64,000 nucleotides of DNA from NCBI GenBank assembly GCA_905221615.1, contig CAJNDT010002779.1, positions 310,001 through 374,000 on the forward strand, written 5' to 3'. Both the position numbers and the translations under genes were made by a program. This DNA is from Symbiodinium sp. CCMP2592. Taxonomy: Eukaryota > Sar > Dinophyceae > Suessiales > Symbiodiniaceae. Below, one piece after another: positions 1-10,378 of the stretch; within the stretch, counting starts at the first letter, position 1, and every line of letters begins with the position of its first letter. The notes beneath the pieces are model-generated. The model searched no databases, was not told the DNA's origin, and saw nothing but the letters and a program-made list of their open reading frames with translations.

Positions 1-30
1 GACATGCACACGTAAGGAAGCAACTCGCAG

Positions 31-1142
31 TGGTGTCCGCGCTTGTGGGTGCCGGTGGAAACCTCGGCGCAGTGCCACCCGGCGGCAGGCAGTCTTGAAA
101 CGGAACGGAATGATTCCGAGAGACAGATGATTTTGTTGTCTCCCAGATGAGGCTTTCCCTGTCTCTCAGGAGGATTGATTGTTCAAGTCTGCCATGTAGA
201 ATCGCGTCTCCCCAAATTAATTACAAGACTGATAATACTGGGTCAGGGTGATCAAGAGTATAGAGTGTCAGCAGTACCGAGCTGGAGCCCAGGATTGCAG
301 GCTTCTGCTTCTACAAGCCGATCCAGGATGCCCTGCTGCCTTTCCAGGCATGGTCGAAGTTCAAGACCGATGTTTGTCTTGGGGTTTGTGGTTGCTTGAG
401 GGTCGCCGGTAAATTTTGAACGTCCATGTCAATGGCGGAAGCGGCGTCGTACCACACATCGTCACTTGTGCCTATAGTGCAGCCGCGAAGTTGGCGTTCA
501 GTTCCATGTACATGTGTCATGCCCTCTTCTGTTCGTGGACAATGTTCAACCTCGACGCCCAGCGTTGCTTTAGCAATCGCGGGACCCGCATCATGGTAGC
601 CAGGCAGGCTTGTGAATCGTTACAGAGGGCCCTTAGGCTGGGCTCCTGCGTTGGACAGGTCCATGCGGGCTATGTTATGTTTTGGGCGCTGCTGAGCCCC
701 TGCTACTACTGGTCCGAGATGGGTGGGATGTTCCATGGACCGGCACAGAGCGTCGAGAAGGCCAAGGGCTTCAAGACCATAGCGGATCCTTCGGTTCTTT
801 TTCGAGTTGAGACTGGCTTGGAGCTTCATCATCGTGGGTGTTTAAGGGCTACTACGAGGGATCTATAAGGGTTCTATAGTGTAGGGGGCTTAATAATGAT
901 CGTGGGTTCAGGGCATGTGGAGATTCCGCATCATTTTCTTTCGGCAAGCCGGGAGGGCAGGGACACACGGGAACCAAACAGTTGGGAGACGTAGGGATGT
1001 GGGCTGTCAGGGTTGAGTGGTTGAGTGGGCAGTGATTCAGTGGCAGCTGGAAGTCTGAGCTTTGCAGGGCAAGACCGGCGACTACGAGTCTCATGCGGTG
1101 TCCGAGGCCACCACTGCAGCCACCACTGAGACGAGCGTGTGA
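31..1142 (+). CDS. Nitrate transporter, NRT2/NNP family, 3' end (partial)
   Basis: The last exons of a major-facilitator nitrate/nitrite transporter; the 5' part lies before the window. Exon 1 (31 to about 80) carries SALVGAGGNLGAV, which matches the NNP-family glycine-rich signature. Exon 2 (301-347) carries FCFYKPIQDALLPFQ. Exon 3 (659-760) carries HAGYVMFWALLSPCYYW followed by GGMFHGP and looks like a late membrane helix plus loop. Exon 4 (1068-1142) encodes a hydrophilic Ser/Thr-rich tail ending in a TGA. Exons 2 to 4 join in phase using GC donors (GCATGG, GCCAAG) and AG acceptors; the exon 1 donor is unresolved, with several GC candidates near 80. The product would import nitrate at the plasma membrane. 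The family call rests on motifs recalled from NRT2 proteins, and a related MFS transporter is the main alternative. Confidence 0.68.
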
Positions 1143-1768
1143 ACTTTACAGGAGGCAGTTTGACCTTCGAGGTGAAAAACATTATGCTAATTCGATTTCT
1201 CGAGCCAGTTTTGTGTATTCGGCCGGTGCCTTGGCATGGAGTGCAATGCACCGGTGAGTTCAGACAAGCCCGCCACTTGGCAACAGCCGTGCGCCGGGCC
1301 TGCCATCTCTGCATAGTGAGTGCCAAGCACATGACTTGGTGCGACCAGCAAACAGACACGGAAAATCTTCAGATGCGACCTTAGGACTAGCTAAAGCTAA
1401 GGGAACCCGCCATTCGAAATATTCTGGGTCTCCAGCCCTCTGTCACAAATTGGTGCAGTCACCGACAAGTTCTACTGAGGTGCGCCTTGCTCTTGTTATT
1501 TGATGTGTTCCTACCAAATCCAAGCCAGAATGCAATCTTTCTGCCTTGGCTGCAGCTGCCCGAAGCTGCTTTTCCTGCTATGCTTGGCCTTTGGAAGAAC
1601 CCGGCTTCTAGGGCTTTTGTTTTGGAGCTCAGAACGTGTAATTCAGGGTACGGCCAAAATGGCACTGTAATCCTGCAAGACTCCAATAGAAGCACGATCA
1701 TGCCATCATGCCATGATACTGCGATACCGCAATACCACAATGCTGTCATGCTACGGGAGGGGACAATT

Positions 1769-1890
1769 ACTTGGAGGGTCGGGGGTTATTTTCGGGACTT
1801 ATAAGTACCATAACCCCAATTAGGGTCCCCTTTTAGGGTACTTATAAGTCTACTTACTAACTACCTACTAAGTCCCCCGACCCCCCAAGT
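1769..1890. mobile_element. MITE-like element, family A
   Basis: Inverted-repeat element with termini of the form ACTTGGAGGGTCGGGGG and CCCCCGACCCCCCAAGT. The interior (TTATAAGTACCATAACCCC) also pairs with itself. It is one of about ten copies in the window and has no coding capacity. Confidence 0.8.
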
Positions 1891-2444
1891 ACGGTACGAT
1901 GATACTTCTGGCTGTGAAGGCCGAAGCCTCTAAGGTCGCCGGGCTGAGGGCCAGAAGGCTAAGGGGTACCCATACATACTTTCTAGTTTTTGGTTCCTTC
2001 AAAAATCCCTACGAAACTGCTAAAAACATGACTTTTGCTAGGGGTCTAAGTTCAGTATAGAAGGGACATAGGTCACATGGGCAGGTCGCAACTTCGACGA
2101 TCCCAAGACCCAGCCCCAAGCTGCAGAACACAAACCCCTGTCCGAACGCTGAATCCAAAGCCCGACACTCGGAGGTCTCTTGGCATCCGCAATCCTCTTT
2201 GGCATTGCGTCGAATGCTTGCTGGGTACGGCCACGCTATGGGGTTTCGTTCAGGGTTGGGGTTTTGGGTTTTGGGTTATGGCTAAGCTTGGGTCGATGTC
2301 TGCTACCAGGATCCTGGGCGGCTTTCGGTTTGTAGGGTGTAAGAAAATCTACCGCACTCCAGACCCTGAAAACCTCAGGCCTGCAGCCTAAAACCCTAAA
2401 CCTCCTAATTCTGGCCGTCGAAATGGCCCCAAAGCTTCATAGAG

Positions 2445-2568
2445 TACTTAGAGGATCATGGGACTTAGTAAGTAGGTTATAATTAGGGTTATAAGTCCCC
2501 TAAGTGGGGTTATCCTAATTATAACCTACTTATAACCTTACTTACTAAGTCCCATGAGCCTTTAAGTA
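2445..2568. mobile_element. MITE-like element, family B
   Basis: Inverted-repeat element. The left end GGATCATGGGACTTAGTAAG is mirrored by CTTACTAAGTCCCATGAGCC on the right, so almost the whole length folds into a hairpin. The ACTTAGTAAGTAG core resembles family A. Confidence 0.8.
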
Positions 2569-2689
2569 TGGTCTTTGGGCCCAAAAGCCTTAAGATATGA
2601 GCCCTTAGGCGATCGGGGAAGGCAGGTCTTTGGGTTCAGGGCTCGGGCTCTTGCGGGCTCCAGAGATTTTGGATTTTTTAGGGTGAAAG

Positions 2690-3150
2690 GTCATGGTTTA
2701 GGGGTTTAGGGTTTAGGGTTTGGGCGCTTAGAGGTTTAGGGCTTCTGGGGATTAGGTTTAGGGCTTTAGGGTTTTGGGAGTTACGTTTTAGAGCTGCTGT
2801 TTGGGCTGTTCTTGTTCCAGGGATGTCAAGGACATGCTTCTGGGACAGGGCTCGGTAGCTTCACTAGAATGGGTTTTAGGGGCCTTGAATGGTAGTTAGT
2901 TGACAGGAAACCAGAAAGAGCTACAACTAGTAGCTATTCCAACCCGTGTATTAAACTAACATCACTTTCGCAAAAAGAATCAGCACAAGTCATCATCAGC
3001 CCTGAACCCTAAACCCTCAACCCCTAAAACCCCTAAACCCTAAACCCTAAACCCCTAAACCCCTAAACCCCTAAACCCTAAACCCCTAAACCCCTAAACC
3101 CCTAAACCCTTAAACCCTAAACCCCTAAACCCTAAACCCTAAACCCTAAA
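2690..3150. repeat. Two opposed telomere-like tracts
   Basis: Degenerate TTTAGGG repeats on the + strand at 2695-2790 are followed by CCCTAAA/CCCCTAAA repeats at 3000-3150. The arrays are imperfect and internal, so this is interstitial telomere-like DNA and not a chromosome end. Confidence 0.85.
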
Positions 3151-3210
3151 TCCCAAACCCGGAAGCCTTTCCAAAGGCACACTGCTCTCCAAACCCCGAA
3201 TTAAACCCTG

Positions 3211-3333
3211 CACTTAAAGGCTCATGGGACTTAGTAAGTAAGGTTATAAGTAGGTTATAATTAGGATAACTCCACTTAGGGGACTTATAACCCCAATTAT
3301 AACCTACTTACTAAGTCCCATGATCCTTCAAGC
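3211..3333. mobile_element. MITE-like element, family B
   Basis: Hairpin-forming element bounded by CTCATGGGACTTAGTAAGTA on the left and the complementary TTACTAAGTCCCATGATCC on the right. It lies directly after the telomere-like tract at 3000-3150. Confidence 0.8.
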
Positions 3334-4565
3334 ACCCTTGACACGAAGCAGTCACCCAACGCGGTGAACCCAGAGTTCTGTGGCTCAAAAAGAAGGGTTG
3401 CTTAGTAGTGGATATGGACGCACGCACTTCGCAATACTCCGGGCCAACAGAGCTCATAGCTTTCGGCTTCAGGGTCCGGCTTGGGTATAGGGTTTTAGGG
3501 TATAGGAATGCTCTAGGCACGCTTGGCGTCAGACAAAGCGCCGGCGCAGAAGCCTCTATGTGAAAGCTTCGAACTCTCGATCGTTTCGATGCTCATAACG
3601 AAGAAGTGTGGAATGGGATTTAGAGGCAAGGATTTGGTGACTCTGGGTACTTGGCAAGGTGCCTTTCGCATTACTTAGAACGTAACGGTGTGAGCCATGT
3701 CGGTTGCCTGCTTCGACCAGCGGGGGACTCGGGACTAGAGCATCTTGTGGTGTTCTGGAACCTTCCACCCTTTGTTCACCCTAAACCCTAAACCTTCGAA
3801 CCCTAAACTCCTGTTCTGCGTCGTTTCTGACTTTAGCAGTGGCCGTCTCCGGTGTTGAGGCTCAACCGTCATTGACTTTCATATTACATTTTGATATAGT
3901 ATACGTCACGACTGTATACTTGAATATATTATACTAGGACCCAGTATTCCTGCATGGGATGTGCTTTTCGAATACTTTTCAATATATTTCAATAGACTAT
4001 AATACAGCATAGTGTACGACAGCATATTATGATATACCGTGGTCACCACAACATATCCATGATTTGTGTAATGACCCCACCACCTTGCATCGACTGCGTT
4101 TTGCCTTCAGGGCTCCAGAGCTTTAGCAGTTTAGGGGAATAGGAGTTTTGGGTTTTAGGGGCATAGTCCTTCTTTCTTAATCCTAGATGCCAGAGCTTTC
4201 ATTCGACCGAGACCTGCTTGCAGGGAGCCTCGCCCAAAGGTTTAAGGCATCAGTGTGTCAGGATGTGGGTGTTAAGGCTTGTGTAGCGGTTTGATGCATT
4301 GAATACTTTAGCGACTTGCGACAAGGATCATCTAAAATAAGTCTGAGCCCTCGCACATGTCGTTAGAACCTGCGAAGCTCCCTGCCGGAAATTACGAAGC
4401 TACAAAGTCTAGTGCCCAAGAACGGTGCAAACGTTAACTTATGAGCTTATGCTTCATTCGTCGGCAAAACAAGCCCAAACCTTTACAATCTCTCCCGAGC
4501 ACCACCCGCTGCCCAGCTTTGCTGCGGTAACAAGCCTGAATGATTTTTGATAGCTTCCCTTTCCC

Positions 4566-4945
4566 AACTCTAAACCCTAAAACCCTAAACCCCACACCCT
4601 AAAACCCTGAAGCCCTAAAACCCTAAACCCCACCCCCTAAAACCCTAAACCCTAAAACCCTAAAGCCCTAAAGCCCTAAACCTTATAAACCCTAAACCCC
4701 TAAAACCCTAAACCTTATAAACCCTAAAACCCTAAAACCCTAAAGCCCTAAACCTTACAAATGCTAAAACCCGAAACAGGCTCGAAGGAATTCTGGAGTT
4801 TGCGAATCCATTTCGGGTGCCGAGCCCGGCGTACCGATTCGGGGGGCTCTTGGGATTTGGGGTTTAGGGTGTAGGGGTTTAGGGGTTTAGGGGTTTAGGG
4901 GTTTAGGGGTTTAGGGGTTTAGGAGTTTAGGGGTTTAGGGGTTTA
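4566..4945. repeat. Telomere-like tracts in both orientations
   Basis: CCCTAAA-type repeats with frequent CCCTAAAA and CCTTATAAA variants fill 4566-4760. A run of TTTAGGGG repeats follows at 4860-4945 in the opposite sense. Confidence 0.85.
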
Positions 4946-5092
4946 CGAAATTTAAAAGTGTTCCACAGGGCTGGGTTTGGGGTTCGAAGTTTCAGGATCC
5001 CAAACCCCAAACCGTTTATAGGATATTGGAGTTTCAAAGCCACCTAAGCCAGATCTGCGGGCGCACTAGCATGTGCCTCCTTACTTGGAGGT

Positions 5093-5303
5093 TCATGGGA
5101 CTTAGTAAGTACAGTTATAAGTACCTTAACTGGGGATATAACCAATTTTCAGTATAGTTACCTTATTTATAATCCTAGTTACTAAGTACCATGAACCTCT
5201 AAGTAGACCCTAAACCCTATAGATCCCAATAAGGAACCCTATAGATCCCTTTAAGGAGCCCTTTAAGGAGCCCTAGTTACTAAGTACCATGAACCTCTAA
5301 GTA
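5093..5303. mobile_element. MITE, family B, with telomere-like insert and duplicated right end
   Basis: The element spans 5093-5205. Its last 32 bp (5174-5205) occur again without change at 5272-5303. Between the two copies lies a filler of CCCTAAACCC plus repeated AGATCCCTTTAAGGAGCCC-like sequence. The duplicated terminus flanking telomere-like filler recurs in other elements of this window. Confidence 0.8.
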
Positions 5304-5367
5304 CCTACCTCTGTCTCAGCCCCCAGCTTCACACCTCCCCACCTCCCTCCCTATCTAGGTGTACCCA

Positions 5368-5455
5368 CTACCTAGACCCCCAAAAGTTTGTAAGATAATG
5401 GCCCAAAACCTATAAAAGGCTGTTATTCTACATACTTTTGGGGTCCAGGTATGTA
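5368..5455. mobile_element. Short inverted-repeat element, single copy here
   Basis: The left arm ACCTAGACCCCCAAAAGT is matched in reverse complement by ACTTTTGGGGTCCAGGT on the right. No second copy was noticed. Confidence 0.6.
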
Positions 5456-5804
5456 TTTCCCCGCCAACTTACTGACCTATCTACCTTCTCCTGTCGTTCA
5501 CTCTTGCACAGCTCAGTCTCCGCAGCCCGCTTCCAAAACATGGAAAGGGACGAGGTGCATCTACAGTGGTCGGCTTTGCAGCCATCGGACTCGCCCCAGC
5601 AGCCCGAACCCCTCTTGCTCTTGCTCCTGTGCGGGCGTTTGCTCATGCTCTTGCTTGCTGTGTCGGTTGCTCTCGACCCCTTTCCGAAACCCTAAACCCG
5701 TTAGGGGATCCCGTTTTAAACGAAACCGGCTCTTTTTTCTGCAGCCGAGGCTCTTACTCCTCGAGGCTTACGCACTCCAAGGACACCGAGGAATCGGCGG
5801 AGGG

Positions 5805-5898
5805 TTTGGGAAAATAGGGGACCCTAATATAGTACCCTAAGTAGTATAGGATCCTTAGTTTAAGGACCCCAAAATAAGGCACCCCTTGTTTGCGGAAA
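5805..5898. mobile_element. MITE-like element, family C
   Basis: The left end GGGAAAATAGGGGACCC and the degraded right end pair imperfectly. It belongs to the family whose better copies start GGGAGTTTCCGAAAAT. Confidence 0.65.
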
Positions 5899-5954
5899 GG
5901 GTGGAACGCGGTTTCTCTATGGCTGCCCTTTTTTGGGTCTTGTTTGGTTGTACT

Positions 5955-6078
5955 TTAGGTACGGCCCCCACTATATAAGTAATAGTTGAATACTATTTAT
6001 AATGTAGATAATATAGTAGGACCTCAATAGTAGCCCTAGTATAGACTCTCACTGTATGGGGGCCGTACCTAAGTTGTA
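5955..6078. mobile_element. Inverted-repeat element with AT-rich core
   Basis: ACTTTAGGTACGGCCCCCA on the left pairs with GGGGGCCGTACCTAAGT on the right around an AT-rich core (ATAGTTGAATACTATTTATA). It is the only copy noticed of this terminus. Confidence 0.65.
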
Positions 6079-6660
6079 CTGGTGTTCCATCTGCTTTCCA
6101 CCGGGTTTGTTGGTAGCTTTTGCATTTCTGAACGTCGCTGCTTTTCGCTCTTGTCCGCAGGATGTATTTGTGCATTCTAGGGGGGGGCAGGGCGGTGCGT
6201 GTTGTTTTATCCCGTGATTAAATGTCGACTGTGATGCCGATCAAATTCACGCTTACTTGACACAGAGCCTTATTCAAGGCTTGACGCTCGTCGATGGCAG
6301 CATGAATTGTAGCGTATTCTGTGCGAGGAACCGATTCCGGATTCGTATTCGTGTCTGGCAATGTTGTTATTGTGCATGGGTTCGCACGCGGCCGAGGGGG
6401 TGAGGGAAGGGAGGCGGGGGCGGGGGCGAGGCGGGGCGGCATATTCTTTAGCTATGCTCGGTGGTACCGACGCTCTGGATGCTAAGCTTCATACTTTACG
6501 CTGAACTTAAACCTTTGAACACTTTTGAACATCAGCCTGGGGGGAGGGGGGGCGGGCGACCGCATCATTGGGCTGCGTTCCGACTGAGACCTCTTGGAAC
6601 AACACGATGACCGTGAGCTGTGAAGCTCTTGTCTCACTGCTCTGTTGTACTTCGGAACCC

Positions 6661-6815
6661 CAAGAACCCAATACCCCTTAATCGTGGAACAGACCCTAGG
6701 GTTCCTTAAAGGGAAGGGTTCTACAGGGGAGTTATGGAATATACCATAGATTATCGATGCCCTAATTTTATGATGTAATAAGGTATATTCCTTAATCAAG
6801 GGGTATTGGGTTCTG
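6661..6815. mobile_element. MITE-like element, family D
   Basis: AGAACCCAATACCCCTTAAT on the left pairs with CAAGGGGTATTGGGTTCT on the right. It is a long copy whose middle contains extra CCCTTAAAGG-like sequence. Other family D copies adjoin sulfite oxidase exons. Confidence 0.75.
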
Positions 6816-7672
6816 TGAACTTCGAGGAGACAGATCCCGACTGTGCGGACCGGCCTCAGCCGCGCACACCGCCATCGATGATTCGGGGCATTCCGTCGCG
6901 ATCCTCAACCGGGTGCAGTGCACGTTTCATTATGGAGACGGAGTCTCCGCTACATGATCGCGGTCCTGCACTTGGTAGCTTTTCTTTCTTGCACCACTAC
7001 CACCACTAACACCACTACCGCCATTGGGCTTTAGTGTGGTTGAGGTAGCTTAGCAGAATAGTTGAGATATCCTACTTGGGAAGCCACCAACACCACCATC
7101 ACCAGCACCACTGCCGCCGTTGGGCTTTCAGTGTGGTTGAAATAGCCTCTTTTCCTCTTTCAAACTGTTGAAGGAACCCCTAAACGGACCCTTAAAGGGA
7201 CCTTATTAACAATCTCAAAGAGGAGCCCTTGAGGACGTACAGGAGCCGTTAAAGCCTTAAAGCAACCTTCAAGCCCTAAAGGAGCCTTACAAGGAGCAAA
7301 AAAGCGCAAGAACCGCGCAGGACCCTCCGGGAAACGCCACGAGGCGAAGCGCCGAAAACGCCTCGGGGGGAATCCGAGGCTCGGAGACCTTCTTTTGGTT
7401 AACAGAAAGGGTTTTAGGGTTTAGGATTAAGGGCTGTAGGGCTTAGGGTAGGTTCGAAGCAAGGGTTTCAGGTTTTGTTTTGGGGTTCACGGTTTGGGTT
7501 TTGTTTGGGCCGTTTAGGCCTCAGGTTTTGGTTTAGGGTCCTAGTTTCAGGGTTTAAGAAGCTGTACAACAAATGGGAGGTGTTAGTTTTCGAAAGTGAG
7601 ATAATACATGTCGTTCAAGAGGAAAGGACTTTGATTTGTCATTCTCTTGCTCGTCTTCTGATGTTGGTATCA

Positions 7673-7763
7673 ATAGCCCCCCTTCGACCCAAATGCAACC
7701 CTAAATCCTAAACCCCTAAACCCTAAACCCTAAACCGATACCCCTCTTCGACCCAAATGCAAC
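7673..7763. repeat. Telomere-like tract flanked by direct repeats of about 26 bp
   Basis: CCCTAAACCC repeats (7699-7735) are bracketed by two near-identical copies of a non-telomeric sequence containing CTTCGACCCAAATGCAAC, at 7673-7699 and 7738-7763. Confidence 0.85.
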
Positions 7764-8837
7764 AAGCTCCTGAAACCCCGAAGCCTTCAACCCGAAACTC
7801 TGGACCCCACGCCGAAGTCCTAAGCCCCAAACCCCTCGGACAATCTCTTGAGGCTTGACTTGACGTTCTTAAACCCTTCAACCCAGCCTTTAAGGCCTAC
7901 ATGATGAGGCCTAAATTCTAAAACATAGCGGACCTAGCCCTGGCCCAAGCAAAAACAAACCCAATAAAGCCTACATGGTAAGGTCCAGACATTAAAGTCG
8001 AAACACTAAGCCCTATAAAGTCTACGTGGTAAGGTCTTGTGCTTCCGGAGTCTGCTTCGCAGGCCGATGGTGCGGTCGTCGTGCCCCCAACCCTCGTGCA
8101 CGGCCCAGTCATTGGGCTTCTGGGGTTTATAGGTTTGGGGTTCATGGGTTTTTTTGAGGGTTCTGAGGGTTTTATGAAGTCTTTGGGTTTAGGGCTTCAG
8201 GGATTTGTTAATGTTCTGAGAGTTTGATGAGATCTCAGGGCCTGGGGTCCCTGTGGCTTTGGAATCTTGGAGTTGGCTTGGGTGCAGCTGTATAGCGCAC
8301 TTTGACGCAGGCAGTGGGGCACGGGTCCGTGAGATTGTTCATAACAGGCCTTTCTTTTCAAAACGTTGTTCGTACAGCAACGAGCACCAACGAGCTCCTA
8401 AAGACCCGAAAAGCCTGTGCCCAAACCCTTATGAAGAAGCGTCGAGTCTTCCTTAACGCTTTCGCGCCAGTCCTACGTCTTGAAATCCGTACTAAACCCT
8501 ACGTCCTGAAATCCCGAAACCATCTTGAACAGATGCGAGGTCTGTCGAGCAAAGGGCGCTGGGGGCCCAGCCGAATTGTTGTGCATGCTTCTCAGGTCTG
8601 AAAATTTCGTAGTTAAATTCTCTTACAGTTTCTACACGCATACTCTATGATGCCCCAAGACGTACTCTCGTTCATTATAGTAGGGGACTAGTTGCCACCA
8701 CAAGACTTTGTTTTAAGTATGAAGGACCCTGTACTACAACCTGATACAGCCTCTCAAAAATTCAGGAGCCTGCATCGGATTTCTTTTCGAATGCTTAAGG
8801 CCGCGATAATCTGTAGCGGATTTCTCTTCGAATTCTT

Positions 8838-8936
8838 ACCCATAGGCCCCAAAGTAGTTCCTTTTGGGGATTACCTTCTAGAACGCTAAATTTGAACCCC
8901 CAAAAGGAACTACTTTGGGGCCTTTAGCTAAGGCCG
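8838..8936. mobile_element. MITE-like element, family F
   Basis: ACCCATAGGCCCCAAAGTAG on the left and CTACTTTGGGGCCTTTAG on the right form a near-perfect hairpin with the inner arm TTCCTTTTGGGG. It is the first of about eight family F copies. Confidence 0.8.
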
Positions 8937-9350
8937 CGAGAATATGAAGGTTTACGGGATTGGAACCCGGGCCCCAACCCCCCACCACATTCAACAGAAG
9001 ACCTCGTGCCTTCTGCCCACACCCTAAACCTTGAACCGTGTAGCCCCTAGCCCTACACCCCATAAAGCTAAACCCTGAACGTAAAACCGGCAAAATCGTA
9101 GGATCTGACAAATTCAAAGAGCCCAGGGACGCCACGAGGCTGCAGAATGCGCGCGCTTCAACTCTGAAAGCAGGCAACTTCCCTACCGCCCCAAGCCGAA
9201 ACGACCTGAACCCTCAAATTTATTGGGGTTGGGGGTGTATTATGTGTTACATGATGTTATTGTTATTATTACGAATATTCTTGTAGGGCTTAGAAGCTAA
9301 CGAAGGTAGACGACAAACCCCTAAGCCCTAAACCCCAACTCCCTAAACGC

Positions 9351-9487
9351 TACTTGGAGGGTCCGGGGACTTAGTAACTGGTCATTTTGGGAACTTATAA
9401 GTACCATAACCCCAATTAGGGTCCCTTTTAAGGGTACTTATAATTCTACTTACTAACTACTTACTAAGTCCCCTGACCGCCCAAGTA
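9351..9487. mobile_element. MITE-like element, family A
   Basis: Full-length copy with termini TACTTGGAGGGTCCGGGGAC and CCCCTGACCGCCCAAGTA. Its interior is close to the copy at 1769-1890. Confidence 0.8.
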
Positions 9488-9590
9488 AATGCTAACGGCC
9501 CTGAGGATGGCGTTCCACTAGGTTTGCTGTGCCGGGTCTTGACCTCAGAGATGTCTGGCTTGCGATGATCTGCGGCTCCCCTTCAGGTCT

Positions 9591-9713
9591 ACTTAAAGGA
9601 TCATGGGGCTTAGTAAGTAGGTTATAATTGGGGTTATAAGTCCCCTAAGTGGGGTTATCCTAATTATATCCTACTTATAACCTTACTTACTAAGTCCCAT
9701 GAGCCTTCAAGTA
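9591..9713. mobile_element. MITE-like element, family B
   Basis: Full-length copy bounded by ACTTAAAGGATCATGGG and CCCATGAGCCTTCAAGTA, about 100 bp after a family A copy. Confidence 0.8.
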
Positions 9714-10378
9714 GCAACCAAGGGTCCCTTTTAGCTAAGGGTTCCTTTAAGGGTTCCCTGAGGGTAAGGTTGTTACGAGTTTTATTTGGTTGTTGGACTT
9801 TGGGGGATGGCTTTGAGTCTCGAGATTTAGGGTCTGTAGTTAAGGGCTTGGGGTGTTAGGATTTTTGGGTTTGCAGTTAAGGGTTTAGGGTTCGGGATTT
9901 AGGGTTTGTGATTAAGGTCTTAGGGTGTTAGGACTTAGGGTTCAGGAGGCTCGGGAGCGGTTGCAAGTAAGATCATAAGTACCTTAAGCGGCATGCCTAT
10001 AGATTTACCTGAGTTCTGAACCCTCCTCGATCAGTCCCTTCATCTGGTAAGTGCTTCGAGCTTTAGGGTTTCCGATCATCATCGGTGGTTTTGCCCGCGC
10101 AAGGTCGCAACACTCAAACCCGGCACCTGTAAACCCTAAAGCCCTGCACATAGCCGCCGCAATAGCAGTGAGCACCAACAGAACGGAGTGTCCCAACAGT
10201 ATTTCCAACAAGAAGCAAAACAATGATCCTACGAATTACTCATCAACAGATCTTCACCATCATAGTGTTTGCAGTCATCATAGCTGTGCGGATGCAGCTC
10301 AATCCCAGACGCGCTTGTTTTCACGATCCTTTCAGCTCAAGCCGTCTGCGGTTCATTCGGAGCTCACCGAAAGAGAGC

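Larger units (their letters stand above)
1143..10378. other. Long stretch without a supported gene
   Basis: About 9.2 kb between the nitrate transporter stop and the proposed sulfite oxidase start. It holds MITE-like inverted repeats (listed separately), telomere-like tracts, AT-rich sequence at 3880-4050 and short open frames. Two frames look mildly protein-like (5566-5690 and 5740-5815, the latter broken by a MITE at 5805), but they have no recognisable domain and no splice-consistent partner. Nothing here is called as coding. Confidence 0.6.

Noticed and set aside
416..868. A 150-codon open frame on the + strand
   Set aside because: Only 659-760 matches the transporter family, and the frame upstream of 659 is read through an intron with a clear CAG acceptor. 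The long ORF is accidental.
1653..1665. GCCAAAATGGC, part of a spliced-leader-like sequence on the - strand
   Set aside because: Only 11 bases match, the motif is close to self-complementary, and the flanks do not fit the leader.
2690..3150. A true chromosome end
   Set aside because: The arrays are short, degenerate and in opposed orientations, with unique sequence and genes on both sides.
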